Source of the DNA: Heterocephalus glaber
Taxonomy: Eukaryota > Chordata > Mammalia > Rodentia > Bathyergidae
Direction: 5' to 3'
DNA length: 64,000 nt
NCBI RefSeq assembly: GCF_000247695.1
Contig: NW_004624795.1
Span: forward strand, 4,186,280 to 4,250,279
In this document: positions 21,501 to 33,500 of the stretch, piece by piece
Position numbering within the stretch: the stretch's first letter is position 1
Layout of the letters: the number at the start of each line of letters is the position of its first letter
The notes under the pieces: generated by a model
What the model was told of the DNA's origin: nothing
Seen by the model: the letters and a program-made list of their open reading frames with translations, nothing else
The model's database searches: none
Translations under genes and position numbers: made by a program

Positions 21501-24500
21501 AGTCCCGCACCCTGGCTGGGCTGAGTGCAGGTTCCTGAGCGCGGCCAATTCGGCCTGAGACCCTCGGCGGTTCAGGGTCCGGGGTGCCCGCGGCTGCAGA
21601 GCCCAGGTGGGCGCTGAGCCGGGAGCCGAGGGATGGAGGGTGATGCCGCCAGGCTGGCCGGCTTCCTACGCCGGGAAGGTGACTCCGCACAGCATCTGGA
21701 AGCCTCTTCCCGGCCTGCCATCATCACAGGTTGAATGAATTATTCCAACTATTTATTAGCTATTTAATAGAGGTAGAGGAACAAATACACTATTGCTGGC
21801 AAAGTTTTCACCACAACTTTCGCATCTATGAACAGTCCAAAAGTTACCAAAAGAACTACTCTCCAGGATGAGCTAATAAGAGTAATTACAGCACATTCAG
21901 CCAGAGTTCAGTATACTCAGATGACTTTGAGAGTGATGTTGTTTCTTTTGGTGATTTTTCTGATGCCTCAGTAGATGAAAATTTAGTTAAGAAAAAAATG
22001 AATGGTTTTCATATATCAGAGGATGAAGAAGAGAATTCTCCACGACTGTCTTTTTTGAAAAGAAAGAAGTCAAATGGTGACATAACCGGAGATGAGCCAG
22101 AAGTTGCTGTCAGGAACAGTGCAGAACGGGTGCCAGGTGTCTGTGAAGACACGGTCGCAAATTCCTTCTCTCAATCTCACAACATAGATCAAGAAGTTGA
22201 AAAGGAGAGAATTAAAATAAAACCAAAACCCAGAATTCTTCCAATCAAATGCACCTCTTCAGCAGAAAATAGCGGGCTTGAAACAGATGAACACTTTAAA
22301 CCCTCACCTCGGCCAAGGAGCATGTTAAAAAAAGAGTAGCCACGTGGAAGAGAAGGAAAAACTAGAAGACAGAGAAACTGCCCTCGGTGAGGGCCTAGAG
22401 TCTGCACCCTCCTCCCTTCCTGGGCTGAGCGTCAGACCGTTAGAGGGTGAGAAAGATGGATTCTCTGTAAGCCTTGATCTTGAGGATCCATTGTTTTTTG
22501 GTTTTGTTTTTTTTTTTGGTACTGGGGATCGAACTCGGGACCTTGCGCTTGCGAGGCAGGCGGTGGAACCACTGAGCTAAATCCCTGACCCTTGAGGATC
22601 CACTGTTTAAAAGCCTGTCGTCATCCCTTAAAGAAAGCCTTGGACAATGCTTTCCACCAGGATCTGAGGAAAAAGCATCCATAAAAGATCGGAATGGAGA
22701 ATTCACTGAAAACTGTAATTCCTTGAAATTAAATGAAAATGCAAAGAAAGTGGGGTTTTTTTGGTACCGGGGATTGAACTTGGGTCCTTGCACTTGCACA
22801 GCAGGCGGCGAAACCACTGAGCTAAATCCCTGGCCCAAAAAAGTGGTTTTGATTAGACTGTTAATCCTGAACTGCAGAAACCGACAGAAAGCGAGCTGGC
22901 TGCTGCTGACCTTGAAGAGAGGAGGAAAGGGGGACTGAGCCCAGAGGACGACTTAGTGGCTGCTCCCCTGCTAAATCCCAGAGGGCCTCAGTGCCTGCCA
23001 CTGCAGTGGCAGCTGCACAGAAAACAATCAAAGATAGAAACATGAAGAGTAAAAAGTCAACAACTAATGATAGAGTATCCAGTGCACCTGCCAGATTAAT
23101 GACTTGAGTTTGTGAGGAAATCCAGTTCTGCAGGGCGAGCTCTGTGCTCCTCCATCTCTTCCTAATACTTAGGGACTTTGAAAGTCTTGGACCAGAAGCC
23201 TTTACAAAAACAGAACCTGGAGCCCAACACAGCAGATCACATCAGGGCAGCTGTTTACCAGGAGTGCTTAGAAAAGAAAAATGTACATTTACATAAAAAG
23301 GACAGAATAAAAAGGATAGAAAGTGAAAACTTAAGAATTCAAAATGAACAGAAAAAAGCTGCTAAGAGAGAAGAAGCAATAGCATCATTTGAGGCCTGGA
23401 AAGCTAAGAAAGAAAAGGAAGCAAAGAAACTCGCTGCGAAAAAGAGGCTTGAGGAAGAAAAGAGAAAAGCTGAAGAAGAAGAGAATGCAGCGAGGAAAGA
23501 AGAGGCCCTGCAAGCATTTGGAAAATGGAGAGAGACAACGATGGAATGTCTTAAAGAGAAAAATAAAAAGGAGAAAGAATATGAAAGAGCAAAGAAACAA
23601 AGAGGAAACTGTTGCTGAGAAAAAGAAAGAAAACTTAACTGCTATCAAAAAATGGAATAAAAAAAGGAAGCTTTAAGCAAGAGGGAAAAGAAAATAAATG
23701 AGAGAATGGAAGAACTGAAAAGAGCTGAGAAAAATGATAAACAAGCCATCAATCAATATGATAGATGGCTGGAAAAGAAAGGCAGGAAAGAGTCCAATGA
23801 AAAGAAACGGCATTCCTTTCTTGAAAATGAGGACCTTCCTCCATGCAGCCCTCAAGCAGAACTGTGGTTTCAAGTGTTTTGACGATACAAAAAAAAAAAA
23901 AAGTGTTTTGATGGGGCCGGCGAGGTTTTGCCGCCTCCTACGCAAGCACAAGGACCTGAGTTCGATCCCCAGAACCAAAAAAAAAAAAANNNNNNNNNNN
24001 NNNNNNNNNNNNNNNNNNNNNNNNNNNNNNNNNNNNNNNNNNNNNNNNNNNNNNNNNNNNNNNNNNNNNNNNNNNNNNNNNNNNNNNNNCGGCGAGGTTT
24101 TGCCGCCTCCTACGCAAGCACAAGGACCTGAGTTCGATCCCCAGAACCAAAAAAAAAAAAAAGTGTTTTGATAACTCTAGTCTTTATTTTTCAGTTAACC
24201 AATTTTAGCCATGGGTTTAAAAGCCATTCATTCAATCTTTTATAGTTATAAGAATCTATTTTAGGGCCGGGGATTTAGCTCAGTGGTTCCACCGCCTGCC
24301 TCGCAATCACAAGGACCCGAGTTTGATCCCCAGTACCTAAAAAAAAGAATCTATTTTAACTAAATACTAGGCACTTCTGCTGACAAGGGAAAAGATATTT
24401 TGGAGTTTGGTTGGTGAAAGTGTTTTTTCAACTGTAGATAAACTGCCTCCATGAAAAGCTAATAATCAGATCGCTCCCAGCATTAAAATGAATAAAGGTT

Positions 24501-24540
24501 TGTCATGCCTGGATGACATTCAAAGTGGAAAAAAAAAAAA
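21501..24540 (+). pseudogene. MAP9: Processed pseudogene (retrocopy) of MAP9, microtubule-associated protein 9
   Basis: Intronless run of MAP9-like coding sequence from about 21792 to a TGA at 23880-23882, preceded by a GC-rich 5' UTR and followed by 3' UTR, AATAAA (24489-24494 region) and an A12 tail ending 24540. Recognisable stretches include EENSPRLSFLKRKKSNGDIT, FKPSPRPRSMLKK, LRIQNEQKKAAKREEA and KRLEEEKRKAEEEENAARK. The start codon reads ATT, a frameshift follows SMLKK (22338), a TGA lies near 23103, and a further frameshift occurs near 23618. Four or more ID elements and a 100-N gap interrupt it. A 13-bp direct repeat flanks the copy. MAP9 itself (spindle/cilium microtubule protein) is elsewhere in the genome. 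No function is expected from this copy. Confidence 0.93.
23990..24089. other. Assembly gap (100 N), probably a false gap
   Basis: The 72 bases before the gap (23918-23989) and the 72 bases after it (24090-24161) are identical, both being the same ID element with its A tail. This is what unmerged overlapping contig ends look like. Confidence 0.85.
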
Positions 24541-24553
24541 GAAAATCAAAACC
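24541..24553 (+). repeat. Right target-site duplication of the MAP9 retrocopy
   Basis: GAAAATCAAAACC directly after the A tail; partner of 21488-21500. Confidence 0.85.
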
Positions 24554-25494
24554 TTGGGTTTTTTTGGTTGTTTTGGGGGTGCTAGGGATGGAACTCAGGT
24601 CCTCGTACATGCTAGGCAAGTGATCTACCAGGAAGTCACACCCCAAGTTATGTCTTCTGAGATAGGGCATTCCTAAGTATTCCAGGGTATTCCCAGGCTG
24701 GCCTTGAACTTGGGATCCTCCTGCTTCAGCTTGGGAAAGGCTGTGATTATTTGGGTTTTTTTGGGTACTGGGGATCAAACTCAGGCCATGTTTTTAAAGA
24801 AGAGCCTGCCGGGGCTGGGGATTTAGCTCAGTGGTTTCGCTGCCTGCTGCACAAGCGCAAGGACCCGAGTTTGATCCCCGGTACCAAAATATAAAAAAAT
24901 TTAAAAAAATAAAGAAGGGCCTTCACTAGACTAAGGAAAGCAACAGTACCATGAGCCAAGCATGCTGCTGGGACAGTGATTCCTCTTGTCATTCCCCAGA
25001 TGACACGGGACACAGCAAGTCAGGCCCCACACCCTTCGGACAGCCCAGCGCGAACTAAGGGCTGGGCTATCCACTCTCCAGTCTCACTCTGGGGCTCACC
25101 TTCCCCACAGGGCTGGGAAGATCACCATGACCTCCAGGAGGTGATAGCAATCAGAGATCCAAGTCTTGCTAATGAATTTCCCAAATGCAGCAATGCTCCT
25201 TACTCCTGTCTCCTCCCAAATTTCTGGAGGTCACACAGGAAGCAGATAAAAACATGATCCAAAGGCTGACAGATAAATATTTATTTGTATTTATTCTTCT
25301 AGGAAATCTAAACCCAGACTCAGTAGGTCAGTGTTTGAGAAAACACACACTCATCATTCTCCCTAGGCCTGGACTTCCTGGAAGTCCAGGCACTCACACG
25401 AGGCCTGTCTTCCACTCTGCTATCTGAAGGCTCTCCTCCCAGCCCTCACCAGCAGACGTGCACGGAAGCCACCACCTGGATGATCGGACAGTGT

Positions 25495-25500
25495 TTTATT
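25495..25500 (-). promoter_or_regulatory. MRPL45 polyadenylation signal
   Basis: AATAAA on the minus strand 263 bases past the stop codon. Further AATAAA hexamers lie in the AT-rich patch at 25270-25292 and could serve as alternatives. Confidence 0.65.
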
Positions 25501-25762
25501 CCAGGTTCTGACCCCTGCCCTGGGACTAGATACTGCCAGTCTGCTCCCAGTCTCTGCCATGGAAAAGCAAACTGATACAGGTGTACGTTCTCCGAGACAC
25601 ACGGCCCTTCATCTAGACTCGGAAGCTGGACATGGTCTTTCAAAGACGGAGAGGGACCAGCCTAAGCCTGGCCGTGAGGATGAGTCCACCAAGAAGACCT
25701 ATGCAGGGCGGGAGACAGTGGGTGGCCTCCAGCAGCCTCGACACTCACATTCCATTTTTCCA

Positions 25763-25849
25763 TCAGGCTAGCTGAGGGCTAGGGGCCTCTGCAGGGCCCT
25801 CTTTACCGTCCTCCCACGGCTGCAGCTGGGGACCAGGAATCATCACCGT
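25763..25849 (-). CDS. MRPL45: MRPL45 coding exon 8 and stop
   Basis: Acceptor CTTTCAG|ACGGTG. 28 codons ending APSPQLA then TGA. Confidence 0.95.
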   Translation of the reverse strand, partial: TVMIPGPQLQPWEDGKEGPAEAPSPQLA

Positions 25850-28800
25850 CTGAAAGAGCAAGAGGCTGTTACTACCAACCCAGTGCTTACCCAGAAGGCC
25901 CCTGGTGTTGCACCATCCCCTCTCCACTAGGTGGAGCCCAAGAAGCGCGCCAGGAGGCCACTGAGTCAGCACACGCACCTTAAGGATGGGCTGCTTTGGG
26001 GGCGCCCACGGGGGAACGATCTTGGCGTGCATCCTCCAGCTCCCGTAGGGGTTCATCAGGTGTCTCTCAAACACCACATACTCCAGGACATCCTTGGGCA
26101 TGTCTTCCTGCCCATACATCAGCCGGCCAAACCGATCATAGATAGCTAGAGTCTTCGGGGATAGAAGCCAAACAGGTCTACTAGCTTTTTGTTGTTTTTT
26201 TACCACACAACCATTTTTTTGAACACATTACACCATAATTCGGAATCTAGGACTAACGGATCAACGGCTAGGGCAGGAGAAGAGCCTCACACCATGTCCT
26301 AGGACAGAGCCACAAAGACCACAGTGAACCTTTCCTTAGGTGCTGGGGTCTGGGGCTGTAGCTCACAGGACACCAGCTGCCTCACATGCACCAGGCCCCG
26401 GGTTTGATCCCCAGCACTGCAGAAACTGAGCGGAGCTGAGAGGAGGCAGGGAGCGCGCCGTGACCCTACCTGCCGCGTATGTAGGCGCACGGTGACCTGG
26501 CCATACATGTTGCTCTGGTTCACCAGACTGGAGCAGCGCACCTGAGTCACCTGAGCTGGCTCCAAAGACTCCACGAAGTGCCAGCGGACCGTCTTATATC
26601 TGAGGTCCCAGACCATGTCCTAAGGGCAGAGAACAAGGTCAACCTGCGCTTCCTCTGTGCAGGTCTCTGAGGCTCTGGTTGAGGCTGCGCTTCCCACATG
26701 CTCTCTTGTACCCCTTCTGTTCCCAAGCTGTGATTAAGCAACTCTTAATCATGCACCTCACAGCTCTTTCCATCTAAATCATAACTTGAGCCCCTTCTCT
26801 GAGTCAGTAGAGACCATACTCTGTGCCCCTCTCCCTGCGTACCCAAGCACCAGCCGCTGCACACATACTTCAGCTAACTGTGTAATTCCCCACACCTTTC
26901 AAGAGCGAGAGGACAGGGCCACACTGCTAATACTAGATTTGCTAGACTTGTCCCTTGAGAGTCTGGTAGAAACTCATCTTCTACCGGTAGAAACTAAATC
27001 TGTAGAAAATCAATTATGCTTGACCCTCTAACTGAACCACAAAGTCCCCATTCCTGGAGGTCCCCAAAGTCCCCACATTCCATCACCATGTAATATAAGC
27101 CCACTGACCTCTTGTTAAATCCTCCACTGTACTGCAGACATGCAGGGGGAGCTGTGTGTCGCCTACTCCTGACCTCAGCAGTACCCTCTGTGGTCCTAGG
27201 GCCACCGTGCAAGGACTTTCCCTGTCCTCACTGCCATGGCCCTTACCAGAGTCCCAGCCTAGTCACCACTGTCCACCTGAGAGTAAGGGGTTTGGCCTGG
27301 GCCTCAAACAGATTTCAAAAGGGATCCTTTTAAGAAAACCCAGTGGTCGGGCCGGGGATTTAGCTCAGTGGTTTCGCTGCCTGCTGTGCAAGCGCAAGGA
27401 CCCCAGTTCGATCCCCGGTACCGGAAAAAAAAAGAAAACCCAGAGGTGATGTCTACCACCTGGCCCCTAGGACGTCCCCCAGGGGTGGGACCTACCGGGA
27501 AGCAGTGCTCCGTGACCAAGGTGTGGAGCCGGTCATGGTCGGAGCTAGGAGAGAAAGAGACAGAGGTCACAGACTCCTGCCTCTAACACCCTGCCTGCCG
27601 ACACCCTGCCTGCCGGCTGGAAAGATCCTGAAGGTGGAAAACAGGTCACTGCTACAAACACTTTCTGTGCATCCACTGTGAGCCAGACAATATGCTAAGT
27701 TCTAGGACACAAAAGATGACATCAAGGTGCTTCACCAGAAATTTCTGAGACCTGACAGCACACTAAAATTGCTTTAAATCTTTGGAGCAGAAAGAAATTT
27801 CTCTGAAACCCCATTACAGCAGAGGTTCTCACTGGGCCTGGAAATGGATCTGTGCTCTGGCATGGACTGTCAAGAGAGGGACAGAAATGAGATATACGAG
27901 AGCTGAAAACTATAATAAGTAACTTAAAAATTCACTAGAGCAGAAGTGGCTGGACTGGGGATTTAGCTCAGTGGTTCCGGCGCCTGCCTCGCAGCACAAG
28001 GACCTGAGTTTGATCCCCAGTACCAAAAAAAAAGAAAGAAAGAAAAAGAAGTGGCAAACCTTCAGCATGCATGGCAGAGTTGGTTTATCATCACTGAAAG
28101 TTCCCCATCACTGTGCCAGAGGGATTCAACAGCAGACCCGAACAGGCAGAAAGGGTTAGAGAACCTGAGTGGAAGACAATTAAAATTATCCAAACTGAGA
28201 AGCAAAGGAAGAAAAATGAAGCAAGCCCAAGGGACTTGGGGGACACCATCAAATGTCCCACACATGGGTCAGAAGGAGTCCCAGAAGAAGAATGGAGAAT
28301 AGTATTTGAAGAAATAATGGTGGCTAAAACACCCTGCATTTGATGAAAGACATGAACATATATCTCCAAGATGCTCAACAAAATCCAAGTGGGAAAAATG
28401 AAAGACAGTGACACCAAGACACATGGGAAAGAAAGTCTTGAAAGCAGCAAGAGAAAACTGACTCATCAAATACACAAGATCCTTAGTAAGATCACAGTAA
28501 ATTTCCAATAGAAAGCAGAGGCTAGATGTTAGTGAAACGACACTTAAGTCTCCAAAGGAAAGAACTCCTGTTAACCAAGAATTCTACATATGGAAAAACC
28601 TATCCTTCAAGAATGAAGAAGGAAAAAAATACTGAAGGAGAGGGGCCAAAGATGTAGCTCAGTGGCGCAGCGACTTCTTGGCAAGTGCAAGACCCTGAGT
28701 TCAATTCCGATACCGCAAAAAAAAAGAGAGCTGGGCATGGCAGTGGCACAAGCCTGTAATCCCTGCACTCACGAGGCTGGGGCAGCATAGCTGTAAGCTC

Positions 28801-30467
28801 CAGGCCAACCTGGGCTACATAGCGAGTCCAAGGCCAGTCTGAAGTACCTAGCAAGACTGTCTCAAAAAAACTGAAAAACTAAAACAAACAAAAATTTGTT
28901 TAGGATGTGCTTAGCACAAGGAGGCCCTAGGTTCAATCCTCAATACCGAAAATTTAAAATTAAGCTTGGTGTACTGACATTGTCTGCAGTCTCAGGTACC
29001 TGGGAGGTGGCCATAGGCTATGATACTCTGAAGATGTTACAGTAAACAAAATAAGCCAGTCACAAAAGGACAAGTACTCTAAGGTTCTATTCACATGAGG
29101 TACGGAGATAAGGCCATCCCGGATGCTGTAACACAAACACCATCAACTGGGCAGCTTATAAACATTTATTTCATACAGTTCTAGAAATCAGAAAGTCCAA
29201 GATCAGGCTGCTGGCATCTGTGATGCACAGTGAGGGTGGACCATGAATGGCACCACCTTGGTATGTTCTCCAAGGGTGGAGGGGGCAACCAAGCTCCCTG
29301 GGGCCCTGCAGAAGGGCACTGATCCCAGTCAAGAGGCCTCCACTCGTACAACCAAATCAGCTCCTGAAGGATCCACCACCTAACACCATCATGGCCTTGC
29401 AGCTGTGATTTTTATTTCTAAAAAAGAGCTGGTGATGTAGTAGTAGTTCAGTGTGAAGGCTCTGGATTCAATCCCAAGTATCACTAAAAAAAGAGAAAAG
29501 AAAGAAAGAAAGAATACAAAAAGAACTAACCAAAATCAAAAGGAAAAAACAACAACTGAAAATAGTTGTCTAATCCAGAGCACATAGAGATTTTGGAGTT
29601 AGCAGACAGATTTTATTTTTTTATTTTTTTGAGGGGTACCAGGGATTGAACTCGGGACCTTGTGCTTGCGAGGCAGGTGCCAGAACCACTGAGCTAAACT
29701 CCTGGCCCACCAGACAGATTTTAAAATAATTGTGATTAGTGTGGCCCAAGAAATTAGACGACACGCTGGACACAGTGCATCCACCTTAATCCCAGCTACG
29801 TGGGTGGCCAAGACAGGCAGATCACCTGAGCCCAGGAGCTCCAGGCCTGGAGACCTGTTCCTAAAATAAATGAATAAAATAAGAAATTAGGAATTAGATT
29901 ACAGAATGGAGAATTTTAGCAGAGACTTTCAATAAGAAAGAAAATAAATCAAGTGAAAATTCTAAAAATGAAAAACAAAAAATAAACAGAAAACTAAGAG
30001 CTCAACAGGTAGGTTTAATAGCATATTAGATACAACTGAAAAGATGATACAAAGATAGACGAAAAACTATGCAGACTAAAGCTGCGGGGATGGGGGTGTT
30101 ACATAAAAAACAGCCTAAGACATATTTAGCATAGTGGAAAGATCTAACATATGTTCTCTCAGAATCACTCAAGGAGACAAGAAAGTGGAGCAGAAGCAAC
30201 ATTTGAAGAGAGATTCTGGTTGAGAATCTTCCAAATGACAAAAAAAGCCCTCAAAGATTTCTTTTTTTTCTTTTATTTTTTGAGACAGTCTTGTTATGTA
30301 GCCTGGGCTGGCCCTGAACTCATGGTGATCCTCCTGCCTCAGTCTCCCAGGGGCATGGATGACAGGCATGTACCACCACGCCTGGCTCCAAACATTTAAA
30401 AAGCAACAGGAATCTAAAGCACACCCATATGCTCACGTGCGTGGACACACGCATACACGCACATGCA

Positions 30468-30518
<51 letters not shown>

Positions 30519-33500
30519 GCACGCACCCTGGTAGGTACATCATAGTAAACTGCTGAATACTAAAAGGAAAGGAAATGTCAAAAAATCAGCCAGAGAAAAC
30601 AGAAACACTAAATCAGGCACAGTGGTACGTACCAGTAATCCCAGCACCCAGGCAGGCTGAGGCACAAGGGTCTTTGAACCCAGCCTAGGCCATTTAGTGA
30701 CTCAGCAGGACCCTGTTTCAACATTAAAACATAGAAAGAGCTGGGGATATACTTCAGTGTGAAGGCCTTGGGTTCAATTTCCAGAACACCAAAAAACAAC
30801 ATCAAAATGCTGAGAGAACATAACCACCAACTTGGAATTCTCTGCCCAAAGAAAGTATCTTTATTTTTTGAGACAGGGTCTCCCTATGCAGTTCAGCCTG
30901 GCCTTGAACTCACTATGTAGCCCAGGCTAGCCTCAAACTTGTGATCCTTCTCCTGAGCCTCCCAAGTGCTGGGATTACAGGCACAATGCCCAGCTATGAA
31001 GTATATTGTTTTTTGGGGATTTTTTTTGGTACCGGGTATTGAACTCGGGTCCTTGTGCTTGTAGAGTAGGTGGCAGAACCACTGAACTAAATCCCCAGCC
31101 TGAAGTATATTGTTTACAGATGAGTTCATGTGGGAAAGTACAAAACACACATGAGAATGATATAAAGGATCATGTTCACCTCTAGGAAAGAACATCATGG
31201 GAGATGGAAATGTAGCTTTAACTATTCCATCCAACTTAGGATTTTGAAGAAAAAATAGAAAAATGTAAGTATTTATGAACTTGAATTATACTTTTTTAAT
31301 GTTTGAAGTATCTCATAATAAAAAAATATTTTTTCTCTGGATATGTTGGTGCACACCTGTAATCCCAGCATTTAGGAGGCTGAGGCAGGAAATCACTGGC
31401 CAGCCTGAACTATAGAGACCCTGTCTCAAAAACAAACAAACAAAAAACAAATTTTTTTGTGGCACTAGGGATCAAACTCCTGAGCCTTGTACATGCTAAA
31501 CAAATGCTGCCAGTTAGCTGCACACCCAGACCTAAAAATAATTTAAGAAATAGACAGGCATGGTGGTGCATGACTGTGATTCCAGCAGTTGGGAGGCTGA
31601 GGCAGGAAGACTGCTTCCAGCTCAAGGCCAGCCTGAGCTACATACTATGACTCTTTTTCCAAAAAAAAAAAAAAAAAAAGAAAGAAAGAAAGAAAGAAAG
31701 AAGAAAAGAAAAAATGGAAGAATTCATGGTTGCCATGGATTTAGCTCAGTAGTTCTGCCACCTGCCTCACAAGCGCAAGGTCCCAAGTTCAATCCCTGGT
31801 ACCAAAAAAAAAAAGAATTCATGGATTTTAGAGTATAGGTTTTAAGCCCAACCAGCTAGTCATAGTAGCCATTGTCCAAAAAATGTCAGCACAGGTTCAA
31901 GGACTAGAACTAAAGATTGTTTCAGCGCTGCAGGTGGAGCTCAATGGCAGAGCACTTGCCTAGCACATGTGAGGCCCTGTGTTTGATACTTTCCATAACA
32001 AAGAAAGATAGAAGCAAAAAATTATTCTAGGTTCTTAATCTTGACCTTTCATCCTCCTAGAAGCCCTGACTTGATTTAGTCAAGAAAAAGTTGGAGAGCC
32101 GGGTATTTAGCTCAGTAGCACCGCAGCTACCTCGGAAGTGCAAGGTCCTGAGTTCGATCCTCAGTACAAAAAAAAAAAAAGCAAGCAAGCAAGAAAAAGT
32201 TGGAGCCAGGCTTGGTGGCGCATGCTTGGAATCCCAGCACTCTAGGAGGCTGAGGCAGGAGAATTCACAAGCTGGAGGCCAGCCTGGGCAACTTAACAAG
32301 ACCCTGTCTCAGAAAATAAAAAAAGGCTGAGGGGTAGCTCAGTGGGAAGGTCCTGCATTCATTCCTTAGTAACACACACAGACACACACACACACACACA
32401 CACACGTGTGTGCAGGCACACATAGTTGGAAATTTTCTACAGAAACCTAGTCAAAACAACTAAAGAGAGGAAAATGTACATACATAAGATTAACACACAA
32501 AAAGGATCAGAATGGATTGAGAAATAAGGAGGTGAAAGAACAGCCATTCTAGCAGAGTCCCAACACCTGCAGGTGGAACCTGCCAGGTAAGATCCCAGGA
32601 CAGGGAGAGAAGTCAGACAATGCAGTCACTCACCACCTCCCTGAAGGGAAAGGGAAAATCTGTACACAGGACAGCAGGACAAAAACAAACTGTGCCTGGA
32701 ACAATAGCTACGGAGCGTAGACCTATAAGAAAGAGTTTACTTACTTGTTTAGACAAAGGTGAGCTTCAATGAAGATATCCTTAGCTTTTTCAGGGAAGTC
32801 CCTTATCTTAAAATTAGCATCATATTCTCTTATCTTCCGGATTCTGTGGAATGAAGCATGAGAATCACCCTCTGAAGTCTTCACACAATTCCTGTAACTC
32901 TCAGCATACACCAACCTCCATTAATGTTTGTTTAGTCAATAATTACCTTCTGAATGTATCAAGTCCCCTAAATCCAACCCTTCACTCTAAAGAAAGATTG
33001 AGGCTTCTCAAAGGCAAATTCCAGAATCAAATTTGATCCAGAATCAAAGAAAATATACTTTAAGCACTAAAAAGAAAAAACGGGGACTGGAGGCGTAGCT
33101 CAGCAGAAGAGCATATGTTTAGTATGCACAAGGCCCTGATTTTAATCTCCGTCACCAAAAAAGGAAAGGAAAAAGAAGTTCCATACAAAAAGGCTCAAGA
33201 GTCTAAATGACATTGGGCTTTTAAATAGCAACATTAAAAGTTAAAAAAACAGGCCCGGGATTTAGCTCAGTGGTTCCGCTGCCTGCCTCGCAAGTGCAAG
33301 GGCACAAGTTCGATCCCTGGTACCAAAAAAAAAGTTAAAAAAACAATGGAGCAGTAGTTTTTCTTTTTTTTCTTCTTTTCCAATGGCGCGTTTTTTGGGG
33401 TTTTTTTTGGTACTGGGGATTGAACTCAGGTCCTTGCGCTTGCGCAGCAGGCGGCGAAACAACTGAGCTAAATCCCCGGCCAAAAGTTTTCAATGGTGCA

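Larger units (their letters stand above)
22510..24905. mobile_element. SINEs in and next to the MAP9 retrocopy
   Basis: ID (-) 22510-22592 flanked by CTTGAGGATCCA; ID (-) 22752-22836; ID (+) 23913-24162 (split by the N gap); ID (+) 24264-24342; old ID (-) 24560-24650 followed by a B1 remnant (-) to about 24770; ID (+) 24812-24890. Confidence 0.8.
26342..32744. mobile_element. SINEs in MRPL45 introns 4-6
   Basis: ID (+): 26342-26420, 27350-27425, 27954-28025, 28643-28715, 30738-30790, 31733-31803, 31928-31995, 32098-32168, 32328-32372. ID (-): 29635-29708, 31025-31102, 31455-31530. B1 (+): 28727-28868, 29765-29870, 30608-30725, 31335-31432, 31552-31662, 32204-32320. B1 (-): 30270-30388, 30860-30995. 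(CA)n at 30460-30524 and 32377-32404; (GAAA)n at 31659-31712. Edges approximate. Confidence 0.75.
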
